Source: Mariniblastus sp.
GTDB taxonomy: Bacteria > Planctomycetota > Planctomycetia > Pirellulales > Pirellulaceae
NCBI GenBank assembly: GCA_014237975.1
Contig: JABACA010000015.1
Coordinates: forward strand, 1 to 50,515
Direction of reading: 5' to 3'
DNA length: 50,515 nucleotides
The notes below the pieces were generated by a model. The model saw only the letters and a program-made list of their open reading frames with translations. It was not told the DNA's origin and did not search any database. The number at the start of each line of letters is the position of its first letter. The stretch's first letter is position 1. The position numbers and the translations under genes were made by a program. This document shows, piece by piece, positions 36,701 to 45,407 of the stretch.

Positions 36701-37549
36701 TCAGTCGAATTTCTGCCGGTTTTTTGAGTCGTAGAATTGGCTCAGATCAATTCCCTTTTCTCGCTGCTCATCTTCAAGCAATTTCAATCGAATCTCAATC
36801 CGTTCAAGCGTTCGTACCATCTTGGGTATCACGTCTTGGTTGGGATCTTTGCGTTGGGGTTTGGGGACGACGGGGTAATTCAACTGCCGCTGCAGTGCAG
36901 AAAAAAGGAACATCGGTTCTTTGCTGCGGTTTGCCAAAGCAATCCGACCCTCTTTTTCACCAAATAACAGCGGGTCGGGAGTTTGCAGGTTGGCTTGTCC
37001 CATCTGTTGTTGTCGTTGAACGTAGTGTTCGCTGTGGACATAAACCAGATCAGCCAGGTCGACGATTCCAATTTGATGGCGAACTTTCAGAATCCAGCGG
37101 CTCCATTTTGCATCGTAAACGGGATCTTGACTGATCGCCTCGATTGCCGGGTCGTACGCAAGTCGGTTGCGCGAAATGGTCTCAAACTGGAAAAAGAACA
37201 TGGAAGCAGGCGGCGCACCCGCGGCGCGGAACTTGGCTTCATGTTCAAGGATTAGCAAGGCCAGGTTCATGTCAAATCGTCCCGACTCACTTTCGGCGGC
37301 TGCCACCAGGTAAGTTTGAAACGGTGTGAAGTAATGGGAGAGCTTTCCCATCGCTGTCGACATCGTGCCGACATGGTTCAGTTCGGCCAACAGGTAATCA
37401 ATCGCCATCGGCAACTTGGTGGTCGCCAGGATTTCTTCCCGCAGGTGCCCCAGCATGTCCTGTACCGGGTCGGTTGGCGTCATTCTCTGAGACATTGCAC
37501 GAAACAGGTAAGCCTGTTCAACGTATTCTTCGCTTGGCAATTTCTCCAT
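36701..37549 (-). CDS. Cytoplasmic helical protein of unknown function
   Basis: A 282-residue protein without signal peptide or membrane helix. It is largely alpha-helical, with MEKLPSEEYVEQAYLFRAMSQRM at the start, a central FTPFQTYLVAAAESESGRFDMNLALLILEHEAKFR, and a charged C-terminal helix (RTLERIEIRLKLLEDEQREKG) that may form a coiled coil. I do not recognise the family; I believe it occurs across Pirellulales but cannot prove it here. It starts three bases after the alpha/beta-hydrolase stop, so the two are cotranscribed and probably coupled. Confidence 0.78.
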   Translation of the reverse strand: MEKLPSEEYVEQAYLFRAMSQRMTPTDPVQDMLGHLREEILATTKLPMAIDYLLAELNHVGTMSTAMGKLSHYFTPFQTYLVAAAESESGRFDMNLALLILEHEAKFRAAGAPPASMFFFQFETISRNRLAYDPAIEAISQDPVYDAKWSRWILKVRHQIGIVDLADLVYVHSEHYVQRQQQMGQANLQTPDPLLFGEKEGRIALANRSKEPMFLFSALQRQLNYPVVPKPQRKDPNQDVIPKMVRTLERIEIRLKLLEDEQREKGIDLSQFYDSKNRQKFD

Positions 37550-37552
37550 GAT

Positions 37553-38605
37553 TCAATGGTCTTTCCTAGCTGCTTTTCCAGTAGATGACTTGGCCGGAGC
37601 GACCGTGGTTCCCGTTGAATCGGTTTTCAATTCCGGCATGCTCTGTTTCAGAAACTCAATGCACGGGTTCATCTGTTTAATGTCGCTAAACGTCGCCACA
37701 TGTCCTTTGCCCGAGACCGCATTGAATTCACTTGGGATGCCCATGTCGACTAGCTTTTGATACATGGTTTTTGGGCTCGAGATGGCTACAACAACATCTT
37801 CTTCACCGTGAAAAAAGAAAAATGGGGGGTCGTCTTTCGAAATGTAGTGGGTCGGCGTAGCTCTCAGGTAGGCCGCCGGATCCTGGCCGCGATTGCTGCC
37901 TATCCAGTAGTTCAATATCCTGCTCTCGGGACTCACCCACTCAAAGTCGCACACGGCACCGCCAGCAATCACCGCCTGGACGCGCGTCGAGATATCTTTC
38001 AAACGCTCGTCTTTGATAGGTCCTTCCAGTCCATCCCCGTCATCCGTTGTTCCCAGTAACGAGACCAGGTGGCCACCGGCGGAATAGCCAAATGCCGCGA
38101 TCCGGTTCGGATCAATTGAATATTGGTCAGCGTGATACCGAATCCACCGTACGGCCTGTTTGCAATCGTGGATCTGTGCAGGAAATTTGTATTTGGGTGC
38201 GTGACGATAATTGATGGCCACTACGACATAGCCGGCTGAGGCCAATTCCCAGGCATGGCGTAACATGATGATTTTACTACCGCTTCGCCAGGCACCTCCG
38301 TGGACGGCCAGCACGGCTGGGAATGGACCCTTTCCCTCGGGCTGATAAACATCCAAAGTCAATCGATAGTCCTCTCCACGGTCGTAAACCAACGCTCCAT
38401 GTTTTTTGAATTTGGCCCGCGGTTTTTCTTCGTTCGGTGAACTTGAGCTGGACTGATCATCCTTGGTGTCACCGTCATTTAGATCAGCATCGACACGGGT
38501 TTCGGTGGTGCTTTTCCGGGTGGATGGATCCTGAGCCATTCCATAGGTCTGAAGACCGAAAAACACGAGTAAGCTGATGCATCCAAGGGTCGATTTGTGT
38601 TTCAT
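37553..38605 (-). CDS. Exported alpha/beta hydrolase (BD-FAE/carboxylesterase-like)
   Basis: A 350-residue protein with a signal peptide (MKHKSTLGCISLLVFFGLQTYG) and a disordered acidic linker (about 30-65, TRVDADLNDGDTKDDQSSSS). The hydrolase domain has the oxyanion loop VHGGAWRSG, the nucleophile elbow FGYSAGGHLVSLLG (serine), an acidic member in FFHGEEDVVV and the histidine in SGKGHVATF. It resembles BD-FAE (bifunctional diacylglycerol/feruloyl esterase) and planctomycete carbohydrate esterases. The substrate is unknown; periplasmic de-esterification of polysaccharides is plausible. It lies upstream of the helical unknown. Confidence 0.9.
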   Translation of the reverse strand: MKHKSTLGCISLLVFFGLQTYGMAQDPSTRKSTTETRVDADLNDGDTKDDQSSSSSPNEEKPRAKFKKHGALVYDRGEDYRLTLDVYQPEGKGPFPAVLAVHGGAWRSGSKIIMLRHAWELASAGYVVVAINYRHAPKYKFPAQIHDCKQAVRWIRYHADQYSIDPNRIAAFGYSAGGHLVSLLGTTDDGDGLEGPIKDERLKDISTRVQAVIAGGAVCDFEWVSPESRILNYWIGSNRGQDPAAYLRATPTHYISKDDPPFFFFHGEEDVVVAISSPKTMYQKLVDMGIPSEFNAVSGKGHVATFSDIKQMNPCIEFLKQSMPELKTDSTGTTVAPAKSSTGKAARKDH

Positions 38606-38703
38606 CGAAATTCTCTAAGACGGGTTCATTCAATGGAATGGAAAGGCGTTCCGATCGGGGAAGGTTTTCTTGGATTAATTATACTAGTTTGAGCCGACGC
38701 GCC

Positions 38704-38731
38704 TTATCCCAGTTTCTCAGCATCCTATAAT
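38704..38731 (+). promoter_or_regulatory. Possible promoter of ribBA
   Basis: A perfect -10 hexamer TATAAT (38726-38731) lies about 45 bases before the ribBA start, with a poor -35 (TTATCC) 16 bases ahead. No FMN riboswitch is seen between it and the gene. Confidence 0.4.
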
Positions 38732-38774
38732 AAATGGCTTTCTGATCTGGATGTAAAAAATAGGAGACTCTGGC

Positions 38775-39986
38775 GTGACCGGGCGTTTTTCAAGTATACC
38801 CGAAGCTGTGGAAGCCATTCGCAACGGTTGCGTGGTTATCGTCGTCGACGATGAGGATCGCGAAAATGAAGGCGATTACATCTGTGCCGCGGAAAAAGCG
38901 ACTCCCGAGACGATCAACCTGTTGCTCAGCGGGCGGGGTGACTTTTGCATGCCGGTTTTGGCAGACACGGCCCTGAGGTTAAAGGTTAAACCGCTGGTCG
39001 AAGAGAATGAAACAAAGCTGGGAACGGCTTTTTTGACGCCTCTTGACCACGTATCGGCCAAAACGGGAATTACGGCCGAAGAAAGGGCCCATTGTGTTCG
39101 CGCTATTGCGGACCCGAAAAGTCAAGCTGACGATTTTGTTCGCCCGGGGCATGTCCACTTGTTGTTGGCCAAAGAGGGGGGCGTGTTGCGTCGCGCAGGC
39201 CACACCGAGGCAGCGGTCGATCTGTCGCGGATGGCCGGTTTACAACCGGCAGGCGTCATCTGCGAAGTGCTTGACGACGACGGGAACCGAGCAACTCGGG
39301 ATCGTTTATTCGAGATTGCGGAAGAAAAAAAACTGCATATCATTACCATCGAGGACTTAATCGAATACCGTCGAGTGAGTGAAAAGCTGGTGTCTCGATT
39401 AGCCACAGCCAAATTGCCGACCAAGTTTGGCGACTTCAGAATAGTGGCCTATGAAGTCAAGTACGAGTCTCAACAGCCAGTGGCACTTGTGCTAGGAGAG
39501 CCAGAAAAACATGCGTTACCGCCATTGGTCAGGATGCATAGCAGCTGTTTTACCGGTGACCTGATTAGCTCGTTACGCTGTGATTGCGGTGATCAGTTGG
39601 AGTTGGCGCTGGAAATGATTTCCAACGAGGGATACGGGGTCCTGGTTTACTTGCCGCAAGAGGGCCGAGGTATTGGTCTGGCTGAAAAAATAAAAGCGTA
39701 TTCCCTGCAGGACGAAGGTTTGGATACGGTGGAAGCGAATCACGCGTTAGGGCACAAAGCGGACATGCGGGATTATGGTGTGGGCATACAGATTCTTAAG
39801 GACCTGTCGTTGAATCGTATTCGTCTGTTAACGAATAATCCAAAAAAATGCGAGGCGTTTAACTTGAGAGGATTCAAGCTGGAAGTGATCGATCAGGTTC
39901 CCATCTTGCCTCCGAGCAACGAACACAATGTCTCCTACCTTGCGACCAAACGGGACAAGCTGGGGCATCATTTGCCCAGCGAGTAA
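38775..39986 (+). CDS. ribBA: Bifunctional 3,4-dihydroxy-2-butanone 4-phosphate synthase/GTP cyclohydrolase II
   Basis: A 403-residue enzyme starting two riboflavin branches. GTG start with AGGAG eight bases ahead. The N-terminal RibB domain (to about 200) has VVDDEDRENEGDYICAAE, then FVRPGHVHLLLA and RRAGHTEAAVDLSRMAG. The C-terminal RibA domain has VRMHSSCFTGDLISSLRCDCG with the three zinc cysteines, LPQEGRGIGLAEKIKAY and LLTNNPKKCEA. Both active sites look intact, so it should be fully bifunctional. It is divergent from the alpha/beta hydrolase and stands alone. Confidence 0.97.
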   Translation: MTGRFSSIPEAVEAIRNGCVVIVVDDEDRENEGDYICAAEKATPETINLLLSGRGDFCMPVLADTALRLKVKPLVEENETKLGTAFLTPLDHVSAKTGITAEERAHCVRAIADPKSQADDFVRPGHVHLLLAKEGGVLRRAGHTEAAVDLSRMAGLQPAGVICEVLDDDGNRATRDRLFEIAEEKKLHIITIEDLIEYRRVSEKLVSRLATAKLPTKFGDFRIVAYEVKYESQQPVALVLGEPEKHALPPLVRMHSSCFTGDLISSLRCDCGDQLELALEMISNEGYGVLVYLPQEGRGIGLAEKIKAYSLQDEGLDTVEANHALGHKADMRDYGVGIQILKDLSLNRIRLLTNNPKKCEAFNLRGFKLEVIDQVPILPPSNEHNVSYLATKRDKLGHHLPSE

Positions 39987-40411
39987 CTCTTTCGATCGAT
40001 GCACAGACGAAGCTGGGGTGCCATTTTGAATGGAGCTTGGTTCGTCGCTTCGCTGTCCAGTTCTTGGGGCAGCCCTGTCGCAACATGTTTGTGGTTTGCA
40101 GCAACTGTTCGGGTTTTGTCGACTAAAAACCACTTGTTTTGGAGCCGTTGGCAAATTCTGTCGTTCCCAGGCCGGTCCACGCCATTAGTTCGCTTGGATT
40201 AATCAGTCGAAGCCGATTGAAGCAGTTTCATGCAATTCGCCTGTTCTAGCAGTTGGCGAAACAATCGGCTGTCTGGCAACGAGATTCAATGGTGATGCCC
40301 CGACTGGTCGAAATAGACGAAGAGATGCTCTCTCGAACGGATTGTTCTCACAGGCAAGGATCGCCAATCAATCGAACTCATTCGTTTATTGACCTTCGAG
40401 GCTTGGTGGCA
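39987..40411. other. Stretch without a convincing gene
   Basis: About 425 bases between ribBA and ftsK. Short frames on both strands (60-110 codons) show no motif or good ribosome-binding site. The last 160 bases extend the ftsK frame back to a TTG at 40253, but that extension does not resemble FtsK. The ftsK promoter should be here; none is clear. Confidence 0.5.
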
Positions 40412-43270
40412 ATGTCAGACAAAAGAAAAATCCGAAATGATATCGTGGCGGTTGCCCTGCTGACAGTCATTGTATTTCTGGTCGCCTGCTTGGCGACTTA
40501 TGACAAAGCAGATCCTGTATCGCAGGCATTTCCTGCTTTCAACCAGTTCTATCAACCCGACCAACTGGTGTACCCGCAGAATGAGTCATTTACGAATGCT
40601 TGCGGCCGGATTGGCGCCTGGACGGCAGATTTGTTGGTGCACGTTTTGGGCGTTGGCGCCTACCTGCTCGTGGTTGGCTTGATCTCACTTGAAATTGCCT
40701 TGTTTCGTCAAACGATGGTCAAGGCTCCCTTCCTTAAAACGATTGGCTGGATGCTCAGCCTGTTGGGGTTGGTGACCCTGGCCAGCATGACGTTGCCGGT
40801 ATGGACCGTGAGTCCGATCATCGGAGCAGGTGGTTTTCTGGGTGCCTTGTCGAGCGGTTTGACAGTCGATCATTTCGGTTGGATGGGTGGTCTTTTGGTG
40901 GCTACCTGTGTGTCCTTGATTGGTGTCATGATGTGGACCGAGTATCTCATCTTCCAAGCCGGGCGGGTGGTCTTTCAGCCGGCGCGGGCGGCCGCAAGTC
41001 TGTTTCCGTTTGGCTTGTTGCGCCGGTTTATGCCGAGGGCCAATGGCAGCGGCAGCGAAGAAGATGAGTTTGAATATGAAGAATGCGATATGGAACACGC
41101 CGAAGAATTGGAGCGTCCGCGAACGATCAGGATTAATGGCGATCACGTTGATGAACAAATCGATACGGATGCAGAGGAATACGAGGAAGAAGATTGCGAC
41201 GAAGAAATTGACGAAGAAATTGACGAAGAGACTGACGTGGATCAGCCATCAACCATTCCGATGGATGCCAGTGACGCTGCTTCGGAGGAATTGATCGACG
41301 AAGAGCAGGACGTTCCGGATGCTGCTTCGGTAGCCCCGAAGCCACATTTTCCGATCAAGAAACCGGCTGCCGACCCTGTTAAATCGGAGCGTGATGAAGT
41401 GATGAGCCAGTTGGACCTGGCAGCCAATATTCAAAGTGATATTGATTATGAAATGCCCAGTATGTACATGTTGATCGAGGGAGACTCGGTCCCGTTTGAG
41501 TCGCAGAAAGTGGAAGCACTCGACAAAGCCAAGATACTGGAGAAAACCTGCAAGGAATTTGGTTACAAGGTTCAGGTTGTCGAAGTCGAAACGGGGCCTG
41601 TGATTTCACAGTATGAAATCCAATTAGAAGCTGGCCTTCGACTCAATAAGATCACCGCACTGGCCGACGACCTGGCCATCGCACTGCGTGTTACCAGTGT
41701 TCGAATCGTAGCCCCTATCCCAGGGAAAAATACGGTCGGCATTGAAGTGCCCAATGAATCGCGGCAGGTAGTCCGCCTCCGTGAAGTCATGCAGCAGTGT
41801 GAAGCGAAAACCAAGCGAATGAGTATCCCTTTGTTCCTTGGTAAAGACGCCGTAGGCGGCCCGATGGTGGTGGATCTCGCCAAAATGCCGCACCTGTTAA
41901 TCGCCGGGCGGACCGGGACAGGTAAGTCCGTTTGTTTGAATGCGATCATCTCTTCGATTTTGATGACACGTCGACCGGATGAGGTTCGAATGCTGATGAT
42001 CGATCCCAAGATGGTTGAGTTAAGCGGTTACGGTCGATTGCCTCATTTGATGCATCCGGTTGTCACGGACATGAAAAAAGCCGAAGCCATCCTGGCTTGG
42101 GCCGTTGAGAAAATGGAAGACCGTTATCGACTGCTGGCCAAAGCGGGCGTTCGCCATATCAACGGTTACAATCAGCTTGGTGAAGAAGAACTGGTCGATC
42201 GGCTGAAACCCAAGGACGCCATTGAGCGTGACAACATTCCCGGTAACTTGCCCTTCATTGTGATCGTCGCCGATGAAATGGCGGACTTGATGATGACGGC
42301 TGGCAAGGAGGTCGAGCAGCATATTATCCGCTTGGCTCAAAAAAGCCGTGCCGTGGGCATCCACCTGATTTTGGCCACACAAAAACCAACCGTGGATGTC
42401 ATTACCGGTTTGATCAAGTCCAACTTGCCCGCCCGTTTAGCGTTCCAGGTGGCCAGTAAAATGGACAGTCGTGTTGTGCTGGATTCCATGGGGGCGGAGA
42501 AACTGCTTGGTTCTGGCGACATGTTATTCCTCTGGCCAGGTACGAGCAATTTGTGCCGCGGACAGGGAACGTTCTTGACCGACGAAGAAATTGACCTGAT
42601 TACTGACTCGGTAAGCACGGGTGAGCAGAACTTCGTCTCGGAGTTGGTTAATTTAAAGGTTGAATCGGAAGAAAGTGGCACCGGGTTACATGCCATTAAA
42701 AACCGTGACGATCTGTATGAACAAGCGGTTGACACGGTGGTGTCCGAACAGCGCGGTAGCGTATCGCTGTTGCAGCGGATGTTGGGGATTGGATATGGAC
42801 GAGCAGCCAGGCTGATCGATTACATGGAAGAAGACGGGTTCGTGGGCCCTTATAACGGTTCCAAATCGCGCGAGGTCCTGCTCACCGCGGAACGTTGGCT
42901 GGAAATACAGTCCGGTGAAGAAAGTGAGCACAAGGTATCGGTCGGTACGGATACACCCTCCTTGTTGAAAGTCGATACGTCTCGTCAAACATTAATGGCG
43001 GCGAATCAGGCGATTGCTCCTGCCGTGGCTGAGCCGGAATACGAAGAGGACGTGGTGGAAAGCGACGAAGAGGAGTACGACGACGAAGAGCCGGTTGACT
43101 CGGATACTGTTTCCGATGAGGACCAAGAGTGCGAAGAAGAAGAGTGCGAAGAAGAAGAGTACGAAGAGGATGGCGATGCCGACTACTATGCAGAGGGCGA
43201 TGCCGATGAAGAGTACGAGGAGTACGAGGAGGATGGGGAAGAAGACTACGAAGATTTTGATGAAGAATGA
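40412..43270 (+). CDS. ftsK: DNA translocase FtsK/SpoIIIE with acidic insert and acidic tail
   Basis: A 952-residue protein starting at the ATG at 40412 (MSDKRKIRNDIVAVALLTVI). Four membrane helices occupy about residues 10-190. A very acidic linker (about 213-306) has a threefold DEEI/DEET repeat. The motor domain follows: Walker A GRTGTGKSVCLNA near 500, Walker B VIVADEMADLMM, and PARLAFQVASKMDSRVVLD. The winged-helix gamma domain (LLQRMLGIGYGRAARLIDYMEEDGF) reads DNA orientation. After it, an unusual tail of about 75 residues (875-952) is almost entirely E, D and Y. FtsK moves chromosomes at division; planctomycetes lack FtsZ, so its partners are of interest. Confidence 0.95.
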   Translation: MSDKRKIRNDIVAVALLTVIVFLVACLATYDKADPVSQAFPAFNQFYQPDQLVYPQNESFTNACGRIGAWTADLLVHVLGVGAYLLVVGLISLEIALFRQTMVKAPFLKTIGWMLSLLGLVTLASMTLPVWTVSPIIGAGGFLGALSSGLTVDHFGWMGGLLVATCVSLIGVMMWTEYLIFQAGRVVFQPARAAASLFPFGLLRRFMPRANGSGSEEDEFEYEECDMEHAEELERPRTIRINGDHVDEQIDTDAEEYEEEDCDEEIDEEIDEETDVDQPSTIPMDASDAASEELIDEEQDVPDAASVAPKPHFPIKKPAADPVKSERDEVMSQLDLAANIQSDIDYEMPSMYMLIEGDSVPFESQKVEALDKAKILEKTCKEFGYKVQVVEVETGPVISQYEIQLEAGLRLNKITALADDLAIALRVTSVRIVAPIPGKNTVGIEVPNESRQVVRLREVMQQCEAKTKRMSIPLFLGKDAVGGPMVVDLAKMPHLLIAGRTGTGKSVCLNAIISSILMTRRPDEVRMLMIDPKMVELSGYGRLPHLMHPVVTDMKKAEAILAWAVEKMEDRYRLLAKAGVRHINGYNQLGEEELVDRLKPKDAIERDNIPGNLPFIVIVADEMADLMMTAGKEVEQHIIRLAQKSRAVGIHLILATQKPTVDVITGLIKSNLPARLAFQVASKMDSRVVLDSMGAEKLLGSGDMLFLWPGTSNLCRGQGTFLTDEEIDLITDSVSTGEQNFVSELVNLKVESEESGTGLHAIKNRDDLYEQAVDTVVSEQRGSVSLLQRMLGIGYGRAARLIDYMEEDGFVGPYNGSKSREVLLTAERWLEIQSGEESEHKVSVGTDTPSLLKVDTSRQTLMAANQAIAPAVAEPEYEEDVVESDEEEYDDEEPVDSDTVSDEDQECEEEECEEEEYEEDGDADYYAEGDADEEYEEYEEDGEEDYEDFDEE

Positions 43271-43541
43271 TTCGTATTGGCCATGATCTTGACCTGCCGA
43301 TTAGACCGTATAGACCTTTGCCTATAGTTGTTTTCTTGAGAGTCTGACAGCTTGTGACGCCGGATGCTGAACGGTCGCCGATGCTCGTTATTGCAATTCC
43401 TTCCGGATCCAAGCTCGAAATTTGCCTCGCTGTATGCGAAAATGGGAATATCTACCAGCAGGTGCTGGACTGGATCATTTGCTAACCGGCTACACCTCGA
43501 TGGCCGGACCGACATGGTTAAAAACTGAGAGCCTGGTAAAC

Positions 43542-45326
43542 ATGAATTTCCGGTTATTAAATTCAGCAATTTGGTTGTTGGCAATTTGCTGTTGGTTCCC
43601 GTCTTTTCTCGTCGCTCAGGATGACCAGCGCCCCAACGTCATTGTGTTCCTGTCAGATGATCAGGGCTGGGGCGATTTTAGCTGTACGGGTAACGAGAGT
43701 GTTGCAACTCCCAATATCGATTCATTGGCATCCCAGGGGCTCCTGTTTGAGAATTTCTTTGTTTGCCCGGTCTGTTCACCGACTCGGGCCGAGTTTTTGA
43801 CCGGCAGATATCATCCCCAGTCAAATGTGAAAGGTGTGAGCCAGGGGCAGGAGCGAATTGATCTGGACGAAACCACCATTGCCGACTGTTTGAGCCAGGC
43901 GGGTTATGCAACGGCTGCGTTTGGCAAATGGCATAATGGAATGCAATATCCCTACCATCCGTGTGGTCGCGGCTTCGATGATTTCTACGGGTTTTGCTCA
44001 GGACATTGGGGCAATTATTTCAATCCCACGCTCGAACACAACGGACGGATTGTCAAAGGAGAGGGATACATCAATGACGATTTCACCAATCGGGCATTGA
44101 AGTTTATCGAGGACCACAAGTCCCAGCCGTTTTTTTTGTATCTGCCCTACAACACTCCTCACTGGCCACCCCAAATGCCCGACGCCTACTGGCAGCGTTT
44201 TGCAGAAAAAGAGATTGTTCAGCGGGGTCAAAAAGGTGACAAGGAGGATCTGGCCAAGACCCGATCGGCGTTGGCAATGGTGGAGAACATTGATTGGAAC
44301 GTTGGTCGTGTGCTGGCCAAATTGGATGAACTGAAGATCGCCGATAACACGATTGTCATTTACTTCAACGACAATGGTCCCAACAGCAAGCGCTGGAATG
44401 CCGGAATGAAAGGCAAAAAAGGATCGACGGATGAAGGGGGCGTTCGGTCCCCACTATTTGTCCGTTGGCCAAATGGGGTCAAGGGTGCCGGTCGACGGGT
44501 CAACCAGATTTGTGGTGCGATTGACCTGTACCCGACCTTATTGGCGGCGACCGGTTCGGCCAATGTTGGCGATAAGATTTTGGATGGGAAAAACTTACTA
44601 CCGATCTGGGATGGCAGTGAAACCAACTTGGGATTTCGAATGCTGTTTTCCTATTGGAGAGGCAAGGCCAGTGTGCGAACCCAGCAATTCCGGCTGGATA
44701 ATAACGGCTGGTTGTTTGACATGCTGACGGACCCCCATCAAATGAAAGACATTTCGTCTGATCAGCCCGCCGTGGCCGCCCTGTTGTTGGGATCTTTGAT
44801 CCGCTTCAAACAGGAGATGGAAGCGGAAATGGATTCGACAAAGCGACCGTTTAGTGTGGGTCACCCGGATTTTGCTTACACCCAATTACCGGCCAGGGAT
44901 GCCCAAATCAGCGGCGGTCTGAAACGCTCCAGTAAACATCCCAATTGTTCCTTTATTACCAATTGGACTTCAACGGAAGAGTTGATTAGCTGGCCGGTTG
45001 AGGTGATTCAACCCGGGAAATATGAGGTTGAACTTTACTACACCTGCCCCGGTGAATCCCTTGGCACCCAGATTAATTTGACCTGTGGCGAGCGGCAGTT
45101 GGATTTCACGATTTCCCAGGCTCACGATCCTCCATTGGTGGGTCCCGACAAGGATCGGTTCAAGCGAACGGAATCGGCAGTTAAGGATTTCACGGCAGCT
45201 TCGATGGGAATGATCCAAATCGATCAGGGGGTTCAAATGCTGACGTTGAAGGCTGAGGAAATACCGGGTAAATCGGCAGTTGATTTCCGGTTACTGATGT
45301 TTCGGCGGGTTGCCGATGGTCAATAG
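43542..45326 (+). CDS. Exported sulfatase with C-terminal beta domain
   Basis: A 594-residue protein starting at the ATG at 43542 (MNFRLLNSAIWLLAICCWFP), a signal peptide; the frame is open 40 codons upstream without support. The sulfatase signature is complete: NVIVFLSDDQGWGDFS binds the metal, C78-S-P-T-R is the formylglycine site, followed by AEFLTGRYHPQ and later AFGKWHNG and FNDNGPNSKRWN. The catalytic domain ends near 440. A further 150 residues form a beta-sandwich-like domain (WPVEVIQPGKYEVELYYTCP), perhaps for carbohydrate binding. It should cut sulfate esters of algal-type polysaccharides. An anaerobic or FGE-type maturase must be elsewhere. It is followed by the cinA-like gene. Confidence 0.93.
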   Translation: MNFRLLNSAIWLLAICCWFPSFLVAQDDQRPNVIVFLSDDQGWGDFSCTGNESVATPNIDSLASQGLLFENFFVCPVCSPTRAEFLTGRYHPQSNVKGVSQGQERIDLDETTIADCLSQAGYATAAFGKWHNGMQYPYHPCGRGFDDFYGFCSGHWGNYFNPTLEHNGRIVKGEGYINDDFTNRALKFIEDHKSQPFFLYLPYNTPHWPPQMPDAYWQRFAEKEIVQRGQKGDKEDLAKTRSALAMVENIDWNVGRVLAKLDELKIADNTIVIYFNDNGPNSKRWNAGMKGKKGSTDEGGVRSPLFVRWPNGVKGAGRRVNQICGAIDLYPTLLAATGSANVGDKILDGKNLLPIWDGSETNLGFRMLFSYWRGKASVRTQQFRLDNNGWLFDMLTDPHQMKDISSDQPAVAALLLGSLIRFKQEMEAEMDSTKRPFSVGHPDFAYTQLPARDAQISGGLKRSSKHPNCSFITNWTSTEELISWPVEVIQPGKYEVELYYTCPGESLGTQINLTCGERQLDFTISQAHDPPLVGPDKDRFKRTESAVKDFTAASMGMIQIDQGVQMLTLKAEEIPGKSAVDFRLLMFRRVADGQ

Positions 45327-45407
45327 CTTTGATTGTTGTCTTGTCGCGTTTTTGACACGGCAAGGTATGATCCATTGGACTTTGATATTTGCTTGGATAA
45401 GGTAGCC

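Noticed and set aside
38606..38774. Possible FMN riboswitch before ribBA
   Set aside because: The conserved RFN-element segments are not present; only a promoter-like -10 is seen.
43128..43170. Short direct repeats considered as a CRISPR or repeat array
   Set aside because: They encode the acidic tail of FtsK and have no spacers.
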